DNA from: Rhodocyclales bacterium GT-UBC
GTDB taxonomy: Bacteria; Pseudomonadota; Gammaproteobacteria; Burkholderiales; Rhodocyclaceae
Assembly: GCA_003583745.1 (NCBI GenBank)
Contig: QXPY01000011.1
Span: 1-64,000, forward strand
DNA length: 64,000 nt
Reading direction: 5' to 3'
This document shows positions 30,972 through 40,971 of the stretch, piece by piece. The notes beneath the pieces are model-generated. The model saw only the letters and a list, made by a program, of their open reading frames with translations. It made no database searches and was not told the origin of the DNA. Position 1 is the first letter of the stretch. Each line of letters opens with the position of its first letter. A program made the translations under genes and the position numbers.

Positions 30972-31733
30972 ATGGCACTGCTTGAAGTCAAGGATCTGTC
31001 CATCCATTTCGGCGGCGTCAAGGCCGTACAGAACGTCGGTTTCAACATCGATGCCGGCATCGTCTATTCGGTAATCGGCCCCAACGGCGCCGGCAAGACG
31101 ACCCTGTTCAACCTGATCACCGGCGTCTACAAGCCAACGACGGGCGAGATCCGCCTCGATGGCGAGGTGATCCACGGCAAGTCGCCCAACGAGCTGGCCC
31201 GGCGCGGCGTCGCCCGCACCTTCCAGAACCTGCAGATCTGCATGAACATGAGCGCCGTCGAGAATGTGATGGTCGGCGCCCACCTGCGGCTGGACCGCAA
31301 CCTGGTCAAGGCGGCGCTGCGTTTCCCCGGTCTCAAGAAGCGCGATGCCGAATTGCGCCGGGAAGCCGCCGAGCTGATGGATTTCGTCGGCCTCGGCCAG
31401 TATGTCGAGGCGCGCGCCGATGCGATGTCCTACGGCGCGCTGAAACGCCTGGAGATCGCCCGTGCCCTGGCCATGAAGCCGCGCCTGCTGTTTCTCGACG
31501 AGCCGGCGGCCGGCCTCAACCCCAAGGAAACCATCGAAGTCGATCATCTGGTGCGCAAGGTGGCCGATGCCGGCATCACCGTCGTGCTGGTCGAGCACGA
31601 CATGAAGATGGTGATGAATCTGTCGGACCGCATCCTGGTGCTCGATTACGGCAAGAAGCTGACCGAGGGGACAGGGGAGGAGATCCGCAAGAATCCCGAC
31701 GTGATCGCCGCCTATCTGGGCGCACACGCATAA
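30972..31733 (+). CDS. livG: ABC ATPase LivG
   Basis: 253 residues. Walker A GPNGAGKTTLFNLITG at about residue 36, signature-like MSYGALKRLEIARAL (an altered LSGGQ, as is common in LivG), Walker B LLFLDEPAAGLN and the H-loop VEHDMKMVM. It forms the ATPase dimer with the LivF domain encoded next. Gene order livH-livM-livG-livF is the standard one. Nothing unusual in length or start. Confidence 0.93.
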   Translation: MALLEVKDLSIHFGGVKAVQNVGFNIDAGIVYSVIGPNGAGKTTLFNLITGVYKPTTGEIRLDGEVIHGKSPNELARRGVARTFQNLQICMNMSAVENVMVGAHLRLDRNLVKAALRFPGLKKRDAELRREAAELMDFVGLGQYVEARADAMSYGALKRLEIARALAMKPRLLFLDEPAAGLNPKETIEVDHLVRKVADAGITVVLVEHDMKMVMNLSDRILVLDYGKKLTEGTGEEIRKNPDVIAAYLGAHA

Positions 31734-31745
31734 CGAGGGGGCAAC

Positions 31746-33062
<1,317 letters not shown>

Positions 33063-33093
33063 GGAAACGGGGCGGAGCGGTTGGCCGGTGGAA

Positions 33094-33124
33094 ACGGGCG
33101 CTTTTTACGGCGCCCGTTTTTTCT
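33094..33124 (+). terminator. Rho-independent terminator of the oxygenase-liv operon
   Basis: ACGGGCGC, eight-base loop, GCGCCCGT followed by a T-rich run (TTTTTTCTT). It lies 31 bases after the livF stop. Confidence 0.9.
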
Positions 33125-33329
33125 TGCGGGGGATTTAGCGGAGGGCGGTTGTTCGGCCGAAGCGGCCGTTGGCCAATCTCAGCAAATCAGGCGGCAATGT
33201 ATCGGCTACCTGCCGCTGGTCGGGAATCGACATCGTACGTCCGCTTCCCGACCTAGCGAACTAACACTCACGTCCCTTAGCGGTCGATCATGCAGGCAAA
33301 AATTTCTTACTTATTAAAGGACAATCAAA
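33125..33329. other. Intergenic stretch, nothing recognised
   Basis: About 200 bases between the terminator and the ariB stop codon. Base composition shifts from GC-rich to AT-rich near 33290, which marks the right edge of the transferred island rather than a gene. No tRNA or clear att repeat found. Confidence 0.5.
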
Positions 33330-34244
33330 CTATGCTTTGGCGGTAGCCTCAACAGCCTTTAATGCTTCTCTCAAGTAATCGAAGTCTGGAATATGGACAA
33401 AATCTTGGATTGTCGAATATGTCGAGTTTTTTGTTACCCCCCCCCTTAGCTGATAAAGACATGGGGCTGCATTATCGAGCTCACACATACGGCATTGTTT
33501 AATTGCGCTCCCCTTGCATTTTTTGACAAGACCTTCAATCTCCACGAACATTTCTTCCACGAATGCTGTTAATAACCATTTTCCTTTGACAAACTTACGC
33601 ATTGACTCCACGCTTGAGGAAATATTATGAACAACTGCAAAGATGTCGAGATCGTGTTTTCTAGCCTGAAGCTTAGATACGGTATTGGCATCTTTTCGCC
33701 TGCCTATATTTGAAGAATATCCGATTATGGACTGATAAGTTGGATCGACAGCATTTTTCAATGCATCAAGCGAAAAATAATATGCATCAAATAATCTACG
33801 GCCAATTTCGATATAAATCGAATCAATATCTATTTCATCCAATACCGATATTCGTGTGAGCTGATCGATAGTAGGCTTGATCGTGAATTTTGAAACGAAG
33901 TGACTTTCAATTGAATAATAGCTCAAGCTAAAAATCGATGGTGAATTTGGTATTTCATTTCGATAGAATCGAGCATCCCGATCAATGATTCCCATCATGA
34001 ATTGCTCAACTAATTTTCCCGCAGGTAGGTTTAGCGCCTCAACAATCTGCATTGCCTCAATAACACCATCATTCCCCCCTGCAAGCCCCTCAATCATATC
34101 AACAGCATAAATTTCGCAAATGGTATTTGCAGATTTTGCAATTGCTTCGTATATGTGAATATCGTCCACTCCCTCAACAATAATATAGGGGGTTTTTGAC
34201 ATTATTGCGAGATTAAGAATCTCGTCTATCTCATATTTGTTCAT
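33330..34244 (-). CDS. ariB: AriB-like DUF4435 effector of a PARIS-type defence pair
   Basis: 304 residues. The N-terminal region has IIVEGVDDIHIYEAIA (about residues 21-36) and MMGIIDRDARFY (about 88-99), the Glu and DxD Toprim-like pattern of DUF4435 proteins. The rest is helical and lysine-rich with two Cys pairs (KKCKGSAIKQCRMCELDNAAPC). In PARIS systems AriB is held inactive by the AriA ATPase and released upon phage trigger to cleave a host tRNA. Overlap with ariA by four bases supports a two-gene operon. AT-rich codon use differs sharply from the neighbours, indicating acquisition by transfer. A nine-G tract near residue 268 could shift the frame. Identity by fold pattern and gene pair, not by database search. 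Confidence 0.7.
   Translation of the reverse strand: MNKYEIDEILNLAIMSKTPYIIVEGVDDIHIYEAIAKSANTICEIYAVDMIEGLAGGNDGVIEAMQIVEALNLPAGKLVEQFMMGIIDRDARFYRNEIPNSPSIFSLSYYSIESHFVSKFTIKPTIDQLTRISVLDEIDIDSIYIEIGRRLFDAYYFSLDALKNAVDPTYQSIIGYSSNIGRRKDANTVSKLQARKHDLDIFAVVHNISSSVESMRKFVKGKWLLTAFVEEMFVEIEGLVKKCKGSAIKQCRMCELDNAAPCLYQLRGGVTKNSTYSTIQDFVHIPDFDYLREALKAVEATAKA
33437..33445 (-). repeat. Poly-G tract (9 G) within ariB
   Basis: Nine consecutive C on the plus strand, G9 in the coding strand, lie in an otherwise AT-rich gene and encode the Gly-Gly in LRGGVTK. Addition or loss of one base would replace the last roughly 35 residues of AriB. Confidence 0.9.
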
Positions 34245-35578
34245 TGCTCACCTTTGATTACTTTGAGTTCTGACAAATATGACGGATTTCGCTTTGCAAG
34301 CACGGGGCTGTGTGATGCCACAATGATTTGCGTGTTAGGAGCTAAATTGTGAAGCAGCCCCATTAACTCTCGCTGCCATTTGATGTTTAGGGAAATTTCA
34401 GGCTCGTCAATAACCAAAAAGTTTCGTTGGCGACCTTGAAATAAAACAAGTGTCAGAAAGGTGAGAATATGTCGTTCGCCACTAGATAAATCACTAACGG
34501 GCAATTCCCGGCCATCAACCTCAATAAATACTTTGTCGTCTAGTATCTTTAACGATTTTTCGTCGATGAGATAGCTATTGAATTTTTCAGCCAATAGATT
34601 AACAGAACTCAATAATAGTTTTTCAAGTCTAAGTTCCCCCATCATGTTCCACAAAAGCGCCCTAAGGAGGCCTTTATCAAAAATCGCGTCATAACTTGAT
34701 TCGCTATCAAGTTCTTTTAATTTTGAAATAATAAGATTCTTAAAGTCATTTTTCGAGTTGTCGCTTAGGGCTTCGACAAGCCGCAGCCGGCTACTCTTGA
34801 GGGTGGAAATAAAATCCTCTCTTGAAACCTTTAGCTCATTATTGGCTTCATTTGAAATTGCGAACGAAAGAGTATTAAAAAGTGCGTCTTGAATTTGCTT
34901 GGTTGCTATCTCACGAGCGAAACGATAGTGTTCCAATAGTATTTGCTCAACATTCTCAAGCTTTATGTTTTGCAAGTTCACGTGGGCACTATCAAATCGC
35001 AGTTCTGAACGCTTTGATCTATTGCTATTAACTTGCCATGTACGAATATAACGAGACATATCTTCAGCCAATTCGTGCATACTAGAATTTCTCAGCCCAG
35101 GAACGGATTGAACGCGGTCGCGAATACGCGAGGTTAAGAAATAATTCAAAATAACATCTGGCTCAATTCGTGATTGCTGAGTTGCGACTCCTCGTTCGAC
35201 ACCAAGCGATAGCGATTTTGTTTTTACTAGTGACGAGGCTTCAAATTGTGACCAGTTATATTGGCCATCAATCTTTTCAACAATAACCTTCCCGTCAAGA
35301 TTTTCAGCAGTAACTTCTTCGTGGACTAATTCACCATCGTCGTCAAATATTTGGTGAATTTCGTCATAGATAAATTCGCATTCAATTTTCTGAACGGAGA
35401 TTGCATCAAGGTATGAGCTATCTTGTGAAAGGAAAGCATTTATGGCTCTAAGATACGTTGTTTTCCCAGATCCGTTATCGCCAAATATGACGGTAACCAA
35501 TTCATCGGAAAATTTAACTATGGCAGTGTGTTTATAAGTCCTAAAGCCCTCGAACGTTAGTTTTTTCAGCTTAATCAT
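34241..35578 (-). CDS. ariA: AriA-like SMC/ABC-type ATPase of a PARIS-type defence pair
   Basis: 445 residues. Walker A GDNGSGKTTYLRAIN at about residue 33, signature-like LSSGERHILTFLTLVLF at about 377, Walker B NFLVIDEPEISLN and a D-loop/His region QIIVASHSPVLAK. The middle is coiled-coil and helical. This AAA15/OLD-like ATPase without a C-terminal Toprim domain, followed directly by a DUF4435 gene, is the PARIS AriA/AriB arrangement. Typical AriA is a little longer than 445 residues but in range. Codon use is AT-rich. The start has no obvious ribosome site beyond AT-rich sequence. Confidence 0.72.
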   Translation of the reverse strand: MIKLKKLTFEGFRTYKHTAIVKFSDELVTVIFGDNGSGKTTYLRAINAFLSQDSSYLDAISVQKIECEFIYDEIHQIFDDDGELVHEEVTAENLDGKVIVEKIDGQYNWSQFEASSLVKTKSLSLGVERGVATQQSRIEPDVILNYFLTSRIRDRVQSVPGLRNSSMHELAEDMSRYIRTWQVNSNRSKRSELRFDSAHVNLQNIKLENVEQILLEHYRFAREIATKQIQDALFNTLSFAISNEANNELKVSREDFISTLKSSRLRLVEALSDNSKNDFKNLIISKLKELDSESSYDAIFDKGLLRALLWNMMGELRLEKLLLSSVNLLAEKFNSYLIDEKSLKILDDKVFIEVDGRELPVSDLSSGERHILTFLTLVLFQGRQRNFLVIDEPEISLNIKWQRELMGLLHNLAPNTQIIVASHSPVLAKRNPSYLSELKVIKGEQ

Positions 35579-36231
35579 TACAAGCCCACCTCAAAAAATA
35601 GAAGAACCCACTGCGCATCCCACGCATTGGTTTTTTTAGATAAACAAATTGAATTTTTGACCATGCATTATGCATTTTTGTTGCTGCCTTGGCTAGCCGT
35701 TAGATTCTTATAGCGGATCACATGGGTGCAAAGTGTGAGCAGCGAAATTACAAACAGCGCTTCAAATTCATCTGGCTTGAAAATTTCACTGGCTGTATTT
35801 GAACGGCTGCAATGGAATGTGCACCTGTCGCTCAATCAACTCGCACCCAACGACTGCGAAGGCCGACAAGCACTAATTCGCTATCAAGCAGCTTTCAGAC
35901 TTCTCCAATCGTAGAGCCAATTTTGAAGCGGACGTAGAAGCGAGGGCCTCCTCAAGTTCAAGCTCGCTATTCGGTTGTTCAAAACAGTGACGTTTCGTGT
36001 ATTAGCGACAATGAATTCTGATTTAAAACAATAATCCTCGCGGTATGCCATTGCACCCGTCGCCATTTGACGACAAACGTCACTTTTAAATGGCTTCGGT
36101 TTGTTTTCCAAGTATCTGATTTTTATACAATTCGTTCTTTTGGCATCTGTCTTGCATTGATTTTGGCTTGGTGACGGCTTTGGGCCGTTACTGCAGTAAA
36201 AATGCTATTCAAGTGTCTGAAAGAAATGAAA
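35579..36231. other. Gene-poor AT-rich stretch upstream of ariA
   Basis: 650 bases. It presumably holds the ariA promoter (minus strand) and the promoter of the glycine-zipper gene (plus strand). A short palindrome ATGCATTATGCAT lies near 35673. Small ORFs on both strands (35726-35914 plus, 35884-36111 minus) show no ribosome site, family motif or convincing codon bias and are not called as genes; they may be remnants of a mobile element. Confidence 0.5.
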
Positions 36232-36780
36232 ATGGATAAATCAATGATCAAGGGTGTCGCTATCGGTGCGGTCGCGATGGTGGCGATCAGTGCCAGTGGT
36301 GTTACCGGCTACAAGATGTTGTCTGAGCCCAAGTCAGCCGAAGTTCTGGCGGTTGAGGAAATCAAGGAAAAGGTCAGGATTCCCCGTGAGGATTGCAGGG
36401 ATGTCCAGGTGCAGAGGAGGGCACCGGTTCAGGATCAGAATCGAATTGCCGGTACGGTGATCGGCGGTCTCCTCGGTGGCGTGGTGGGCAACCAGATAGG
36501 CCATGGCAAAGGCAACACGCTGGCGACGGTTGCCGGTGCGGCAGCTGGCGGCTATGCAGGAAATACCGTGCAGAAGACGATGCAGGATCGGGACACGGTC
36601 GCGTCGGTCGAACATCGATGTCGAACCGTTTATGAAACCTCCGACAAAGTTTCCGGCTACGAGGTGACCTATCGTCTCGCAGGCAAGGAGGGGCGAGTTC
36701 GCATGGGCCACGACCCGGGCAAGGCGATTCCCGTCAAGGATGGCAAGCTGGTTCTTGAATCACCAACAGCGGTGAATTAG
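36232..36780 (+). CDS. Glycine-zipper 2TM envelope protein
   Basis: About 182 residues from the ATG at 36232; in-frame ATGs at 36202, 36226 and 36244 leave the start uncertain. A hydrophobic N-terminal segment (KGVAIGAVAMVAISASGVTGYK) may be an uncleaved anchor. Then a Gly-rich double zipper: GTVIGGLLGGVVGNQIGHGKGN and TVAGAAAGGYAGNTVQ (roughly residues 73-112), the hallmark of the Gly-zipper_2/SlyB-like family. A beta-rich C-terminal half (CRTVYETSDKVSGYEVTYRLAGKEGRVRM) follows. Function is generally envelope integrity; no specific role can be given. The gene stands alone between the defence island and the LysR gene. Confidence 0.82.
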   Translation: MDKSMIKGVAIGAVAMVAISASGVTGYKMLSEPKSAEVLAVEEIKEKVRIPREDCRDVQVQRRAPVQDQNRIAGTVIGGLLGGVVGNQIGHGKGNTLATVAGAAAGGYAGNTVQKTMQDRDTVASVEHRCRTVYETSDKVSGYEVTYRLAGKEGRVRMGHDPGKAIPVKDGKLVLESPTAVN

Positions 36781-36845
36781 CCAGCTCTTGGTTAGGTGGA
36801 ATCCTCACCAATTCACCACTAACCAGCAGTTCGGGCAGACCACGA

Positions 36846-37748
36846 CTATCCGCCCAGTACAGCATTTCCGCGTAGCTGCTCAACCAGCACATCGACCAGC
36901 GCGCGGACCTTGCCTGACGCCTGCTTGCCTTCGAGATGGATGATGTGGACAGGGAGCGCTGGCGGCTCATAGTCGGGGAATATTCGAACAAGTCGCCCCG
37001 CTGCCAGATGGTCGGCAGCCTGATAGGACATCAGACGCGTTATACCAAAACCCATTAATGCTGCCTCAATGGCCGCTGCGTTGTTGCTTACGGTCAGGCG
37101 CGGTTGGACCTTTACGCTGATTTGTTGTCTGGCGTTGCCCAGGCGCCATTCCAAGCCCGGAGAGACAGGACTGGCCGAGATGATCGTCTGTGCTGTCAGA
37201 TGCTTAGGCTCATTCAGTTCCGGGCACTCGGCTAGATAGTCAGGGGAGGCGCAAATGATGCGCCTGACCGAACCAACCGGGATGGCTCGCATGGTCGAGT
37301 CAGGCAATTCGCCAATACGGACACCGACGTCGATGCCTTCTTCCAGAAGATTGACGGCTCTGTCGAGAAAAACTGCATTGACGGAAACATCGGGGTAGCG
37401 CCTCAGGAACTCAACGATGCCCGGCATGACATGCATGCTGCCAAACAGCACCGGCGCCGTAACAGCCAGGTGTCCCCGTGGCGCCGCATGTACTCCTGCC
37501 GCTGCTTCGTCAGCCTCGTCCGCCTGGGCCAGGATGCTTCGGGCGCTCTCGAGGTAACGCTGGCCGGCGTTTGTGGTGCGGACAAAACGCGTCGTGCGGG
37601 TCAAGAGCTTGATGCCAAGATGAGCCTCCAGTGCCGCAATAGTCCGCGTTACGGCTGGCGGCGACATATTTAGGCGCCGAGCGGCGGCAGCGAAACCTTC
37701 TTCTTCGGCCACCGCAACGAAAACACTCATCGAATGAAGTCTGTCCAT
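36846..37748 (-). CDS. LysR-family transcriptional regulator
   Basis: 300 residues. The N-terminal helix-turn-helix (MDRLHSMSVFVAVAEEEGFAAAARRLNMSPPAVTRTIAALEAHLGIKLLTRTTRFVRTTNAGQRYLESAR is the usual DNA-binding segment, residues 1-70) is followed by the LysR substrate-binding domain. It is divergent from the AhpD-like cluster with only about 125 bases between the starts, the standard arrangement for a LysR activator and its target. Inducer unknown. Confidence 0.9.
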   Translation of the reverse strand: MDRLHSMSVFVAVAEEEGFAAAARRLNMSPPAVTRTIAALEAHLGIKLLTRTTRFVRTTNAGQRYLESARSILAQADEADEAAAGVHAAPRGHLAVTAPVLFGSMHVMPGIVEFLRRYPDVSVNAVFLDRAVNLLEEGIDVGVRIGELPDSTMRAIPVGSVRRIICASPDYLAECPELNEPKHLTAQTIISASPVSPGLEWRLGNARQQISVKVQPRLTVSNNAAAIEAALMGFGITRLMSYQAADHLAAGRLVRIFPDYEPPALPVHIIHLEGKQASGKVRALVDVLVEQLRGNAVLGG

Positions 37749-37874
37749 TTTTCTATTCCACTAATCGGAATAATTAATTGCATTCAATGGATATTCTTCT
37801 ATTTATCGAAGGCGATCAAGATGCGTTTCATCCGCAGCGCAATCCGCGCCGCGATTGACCCAAGGAGAACTTCC

Positions 37875-38417
37875 ATGTCGCGCATCACCATTCCGCAAGC
37901 CGATCAAACGCCTTCCGCCTCGTTGCCGCTACTCGAAGCCGTCAATCGCCAACTGGGTGTCGTACCGAATCTGATGAAAGTGGTGGGCAACAGTCCGGCC
38001 GCACTCGAGGGCTATCTGAGCTTGAATGGTGCTCTGGGCAAAAGCACCGTCGGCGCCAAGACCAGCGAGCGAATTGCTTTGGCGGTAGCAGAGCTGAACG
38101 GCTGCGGCTATTGCCTGTCGGCCCATAGCTATCTCGGCAGCAATCTGGCCAAACTTGATGCGGCGGAACTCGACGCCAATCGCCATGGAAGCTCAAGTGA
38201 TCCAAAGGCTGCAGCGGCCCTTCGCTTTGCGACGCAGATTGTCGGGACACGTGGGCACGTCCCTGATGTGGAATTGGCTGCAATCAAGGCGGCCGGCTAC
38301 AGCGAGGCTGAGATCATCGAAATCGTTCTGCTGGTGGCCCTCAACACCCTGACCAACTATGTCAATAACGTGGCCCAGACCGATATCGACTTCCCTGAGG
38401 TCAAGCCTTTCAAGTAA
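37875..38417 (+). CDS. AhpD-like/carboxymuconolactone decarboxylase family protein
   Basis: 180 residues from the ATG at 37875, which has AAGGAGAA upstream; the longer frame from 37734 overlaps the LysR start and is rejected. The redox motif ExxxxCxxCxxxH is present as AELNGCGYCLSAHSYL (Cys about residues 76 and 79), the signature of AhpD-type peroxidase-like members rather than of decarboxylases. Helical throughout. It is the first gene of a three-gene set with a flavin-binding protein and a DUF1348 protein, suggesting a small oxidative-stress or detoxification unit controlled by the neighbouring LysR. Confidence 0.88.
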   Translation: MSRITIPQADQTPSASLPLLEAVNRQLGVVPNLMKVVGNSPAALEGYLSLNGALGKSTVGAKTSERIALAVAELNGCGYCLSAHSYLGSNLAKLDAAELDANRHGSSSDPKAAAALRFATQIVGTRGHVPDVELAAIKAAGYSEAEIIEIVLLVALNTLTNYVNNVAQTDIDFPEVKPFK

Positions 38418-38446
38418 GCCAATACAATTTCGAGGAGCGGATAGCC

Positions 38447-39064
38447 ATGACCCAAGGACGCAGAATCGCCAGCGATGTCGCTTTCACGCCTAGCGTCAAG
38501 GCCATCCAATCCCGAAAGGGATCGCGTAGTACCTATGCGCGAATGGAAAGCCAGGGGGACTGGGCGACAGTGATAACCCAAGAACTTGCCGAGTTCGTGT
38601 CGCAGCAGACAAGCGTGTTTTTGGCTACGGCCAACGCCCAAGGCCAACCCTACATCCAGCATCGTGGCGGACCGCCCGGCTTCTTGCAGGTGCTCGATGA
38701 ACACACGATTGGCTTCGCCGATTTCAACGGCAACCGGCAGTACATCAGCAGCGGGAATCTGGCTGAAAACCCCAAGGCACATTTGTTCCTGATCGACTAT
38801 GCGACGCGGCAACGCATCAAACTGTGGGGAACCGCCCGCGTAATTGAGGATGACGAGGAACTGATTGCCCGTCTGATGCCGGCCAACTACAGGGCCAAAA
38901 GCGAGCAGGCCATGCTCTTTTCCGTAGAGGCTTGGGACGCCAATTGTCCGCAACATATTCCGCAACGCCTCGAAGCTGGCGACGTGGCCAAGGCGCTACA
39001 AAGACGTGACCAGCAGATTGCTGAACTCGAAGCCGAAATCCGGCGACTAAAAGCCAATCAATAA
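38447..39064 (+). CDS. Pyridoxamine-5'-phosphate-oxidase-like FMN-binding protein
   Basis: 205 residues. A split-barrel FMN fold is suggested by [46 protein letters not shown] and [13 protein letters not shown] charged coiled-coil tail ([19 protein letters not shown]) ends it. The family includes general FMN-dependent reductases/nitroreductases with wide substrate range. It follows the AhpD-like gene by about 30 bases and precedes DUF1348 by about 10, so they form an operon. Confidence 0.85.
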   Translation: MTQGRRIASDVAFTPSVKAIQSRKGSRSTYARMESQGDWATVITQELAEFVSQQTSVFLATANAQGQPYIQHRGGPPGFLQVLDEHTIGFADFNGNRQYISSGNLAENPKAHLFLIDYATRQRIKLWGTARVIEDDEELIARLMPANYRAKSEQAMLFSVEAWDANCPQHIPQRLEAGDVAKALQRRDQQIAELEAEIRRLKANQ

Positions 39065-39074
39065 GGAAACCCCA

Positions 39075-39542
39075 ATGGAAACCAAACCACCCCTGCCACC
39101 ATTCACCGCTGAATCCGCCGCCCACAAGGTACGACTGGCTGAAGACGTATGGAACAGCCGTGACCCGGATCGTGTCGTACAGGTCTATACCGAGGATACG
39201 CGCTGGCGGAACCGGGCTGAATTCCCTGTCGGTCGCGAGCAGGTCCGGCAATTCCTGGTGAGAAAGTGGGAAAGGGAAATCGACTATCGACTGATCAAGG
39301 AGCTATGGGCCTTTACGGACAATCGTATCGCAGTGCGCTTCGCCTACGAGTTCCACGATGATGCGGGACAATGGTTTCGCGCCTATGGCAACGAAAATTG
39401 GGAATTCAACGAGTCCGGTTTCATGATGCGCAGATTCGCCAGCATCAACGATTTGCCAATTGATGCATCAGAACGAAAATTCTTCTGGCCACTCGGTCGT
39501 CGTCCGGATGACCATCCATCGCTGAGTGCGCTTGATTTGTAA
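39075..39542 (+). CDS. DUF1348 (NTF2-like) protein
   Basis: 155 residues, full length for DUF1348. The cone-like NTF2 fold is suggested by [33 protein letters not shown] and [37 protein letters not shown]. Family function is not established; structural relatives are small-molecule-binding or isomerase-type proteins. It is the last gene of the LysR-controlled set and ends about 110 bases before a strong terminator. Confidence 0.85.
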   Translation: METKPPLPPFTAESAAHKVRLAEDVWNSRDPDRVVQVYTEDTRWRNRAEFPVGREQVRQFLVRKWEREIDYRLIKELWAFTDNRIAVRFAYEFHDDAGQWFRAYGNENWEFNESGFMMRRFASINDLPIDASERKFFWPLGRRPDDHPSLSALDL

Positions 39543-39653
39543 GCATCACCAATGCAAAAAGGTAACGGTCAATAATCGTCGTTGAGAATCTGAAAGGTTC
39601 AACGGCCGGTCTGAAATCAGACCTGCCATGTTGTAGGAAAAGCTCAAATCTAT

Positions 39654-39684
39654 AAAAAACGGAACCCGCGGGTTCCGTTTTTTG
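39654..39684. terminator. Bidirectional terminator
   Basis: AAAAAACGGAACCC, two-base centre, GGGTTCCGTTTTTT: a symmetrical hairpin with A/T runs on both sides between the converging DUF1348 and cysN genes. Confidence 0.92.
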
Positions 39685-39699
39685 TCGGGCCGGTTTGGC

Positions 39700-40971
39700 T
39701 TAGAGGATCATCCCGGCGCCGACCGTGTTGTTGTTGCTTTCATCGATGATGATGAAGGCGCCGGTGCCGCGGTTTTCCGTGTAGGGGTCGGCGAACAGCG
39801 GCTGGGCCAGTTTGAAGGTGACCTGGGCGATGTCGTTCATGGCCAGTTTTTCGGCCGGGACCTTTTCCAGCGTGTTCACATCCAGGCGATGGTCGATGGC
39901 GGCCAGCTTGGCTTTCGAGTCGCGCGTGGTGTGGCGGATCAGGTAGGTGCGGGCGCGGTCCATCGGGGTTTCCGACATCCAGCAGACGGTGGCTTCGATC
40001 TGCTTGACGGCGGCCGGCACTTCGCTGGATTTGACGATCATGTCGCCGCGCGAGGTGTCGATCTCGTCGGCGAGCAGGATGGTGACCGACTGTTCGGTGA
40101 CGGCTTCCGGAATGTCGACGCCGCCGATCTGGATGGCCTTGACGGTGGAGGAGAGGCCGTTCGGCAGCACGGTGACGGCATCGCCGACCTTCAGCGAACC
40201 GGCTTCGACGCGGCCCATGAAGCCGCGGTAGTCGTGCAGCTCCGGGTTGGCCGAATCCTGCGGGCGGCAGACGTACTGCACCGGGAAGCGGAATTTCTCG
40301 GTGTGCTCGGTGTGGGCACCCGGGGTTTCTTCGAGGATTTCGAGCAGGGTCGGGCCGTCGTACCAGTTCAGGCTGTCGCCACGATCGACGATCATGTCGC
40401 CGTTCAGTGCCGAGAGCGGGATGAAGCGGACGTCCTCGATGCCCAGCTTGCCGGCGATTTCGAGGTAGTCGGCCTTGATCTTCTCGTAGACTTCCTGCGA
40501 GTAATCGACCAGGTCCATCTTGTTGATCGCCACCAGCAGGTGCGGGATACCGACCAGCGAAGCCAGCTTGGAGTGGCGGCGGGTCTGGGTCAGGATGCCT
40601 TTGCGCGCATCGATCAGGATGATGGCGAGATTGGCGGTCGAGGCGGCGGTGACCATGTTGCGGGTGTACTGCTCGTGGCCCGGTGCATCGGCAATGATGT
40701 ATTTGCGGGTGCCGGTCGAGAAGTAACGGTAAGCCACGTCGATGGTGATGCCCTGTTCGCGCTCGGCCTGCAGGCCGTCGGTGAGCAGGGAGAGGTCGAC
40801 GGCGCCGAGGCCGCGCTTTTCCGAGGTCTTGGCGATGGCCGACAGGGTGTCGGCGAGGATGGTCTTGGTGTCGAACAGCAGGCGGCCGATCAGCGTGCTC
40901 TTGCCGTCGTCGACGCTGCCGCAGGTCAGGAAGCGCAGCAGGCCGCGATCTTCAACTTGATGGGCGCTCAT
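39700..40971 (-). CDS. cysN: Sulfate adenylyltransferase subunit 1
   Basis: 423 residues. EF-Tu-like GTPase: G1 GSVDDGKSTLIGRLLFDTK, G3 DAPGHEQYTRNMVTAAS, G4 NKMDLVDY, then beta-barrel domains. A C-terminal CysC (APS kinase) fusion is absent. With CysD it forms ATP sulfurylase, making APS from sulfate and ATP, in assimilatory sulfate reduction. The start and the cysD stop share one base (TGATG), so the two are translationally coupled. Alternative upstream starts are not possible within cysD. Confidence 0.95.
   Translation of the reverse strand: MSAHQVEDRGLLRFLTCGSVDDGKSTLIGRLLFDTKTILADTLSAIAKTSEKRGLGAVDLSLLTDGLQAEREQGITIDVAYRYFSTGTRKYIIADAPGHEQYTRNMVTAASTANLAIILIDARKGILTQTRRHSKLASLVGIPHLLVAINKMDLVDYSQEVYEKIKADYLEIAGKLGIEDVRFIPLSALNGDMIVDRGDSLNWYDGPTLLEILEETPGAHTEHTEKFRFPVQYVCRPQDSANPELHDYRGFMGRVEAGSLKVGDAVTVLPNGLSSTVKAIQIGGVDIPEAVTEQSVTILLADEIDTSRGDMIVKSSEVPAAVKQIEATVCWMSETPMDRARTYLIRHTTRDSKAKLAAIDHRLDVNTLEKVPAEKLAMNDIAQVTFKLAQPLFADPYTENRGTGAFIIIDESNNNTVGAGMIL

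Noticed and set aside
33081-33317. 78-codon ORF after livF
   Set aside because: Overlaps the terminator hairpin and has no ribosome site.
35726-36111. Two short ORFs upstream of ariA
   Set aside because: No ribosome site, no motif, and composition of non-coding AT-rich DNA; kept as intergenic.
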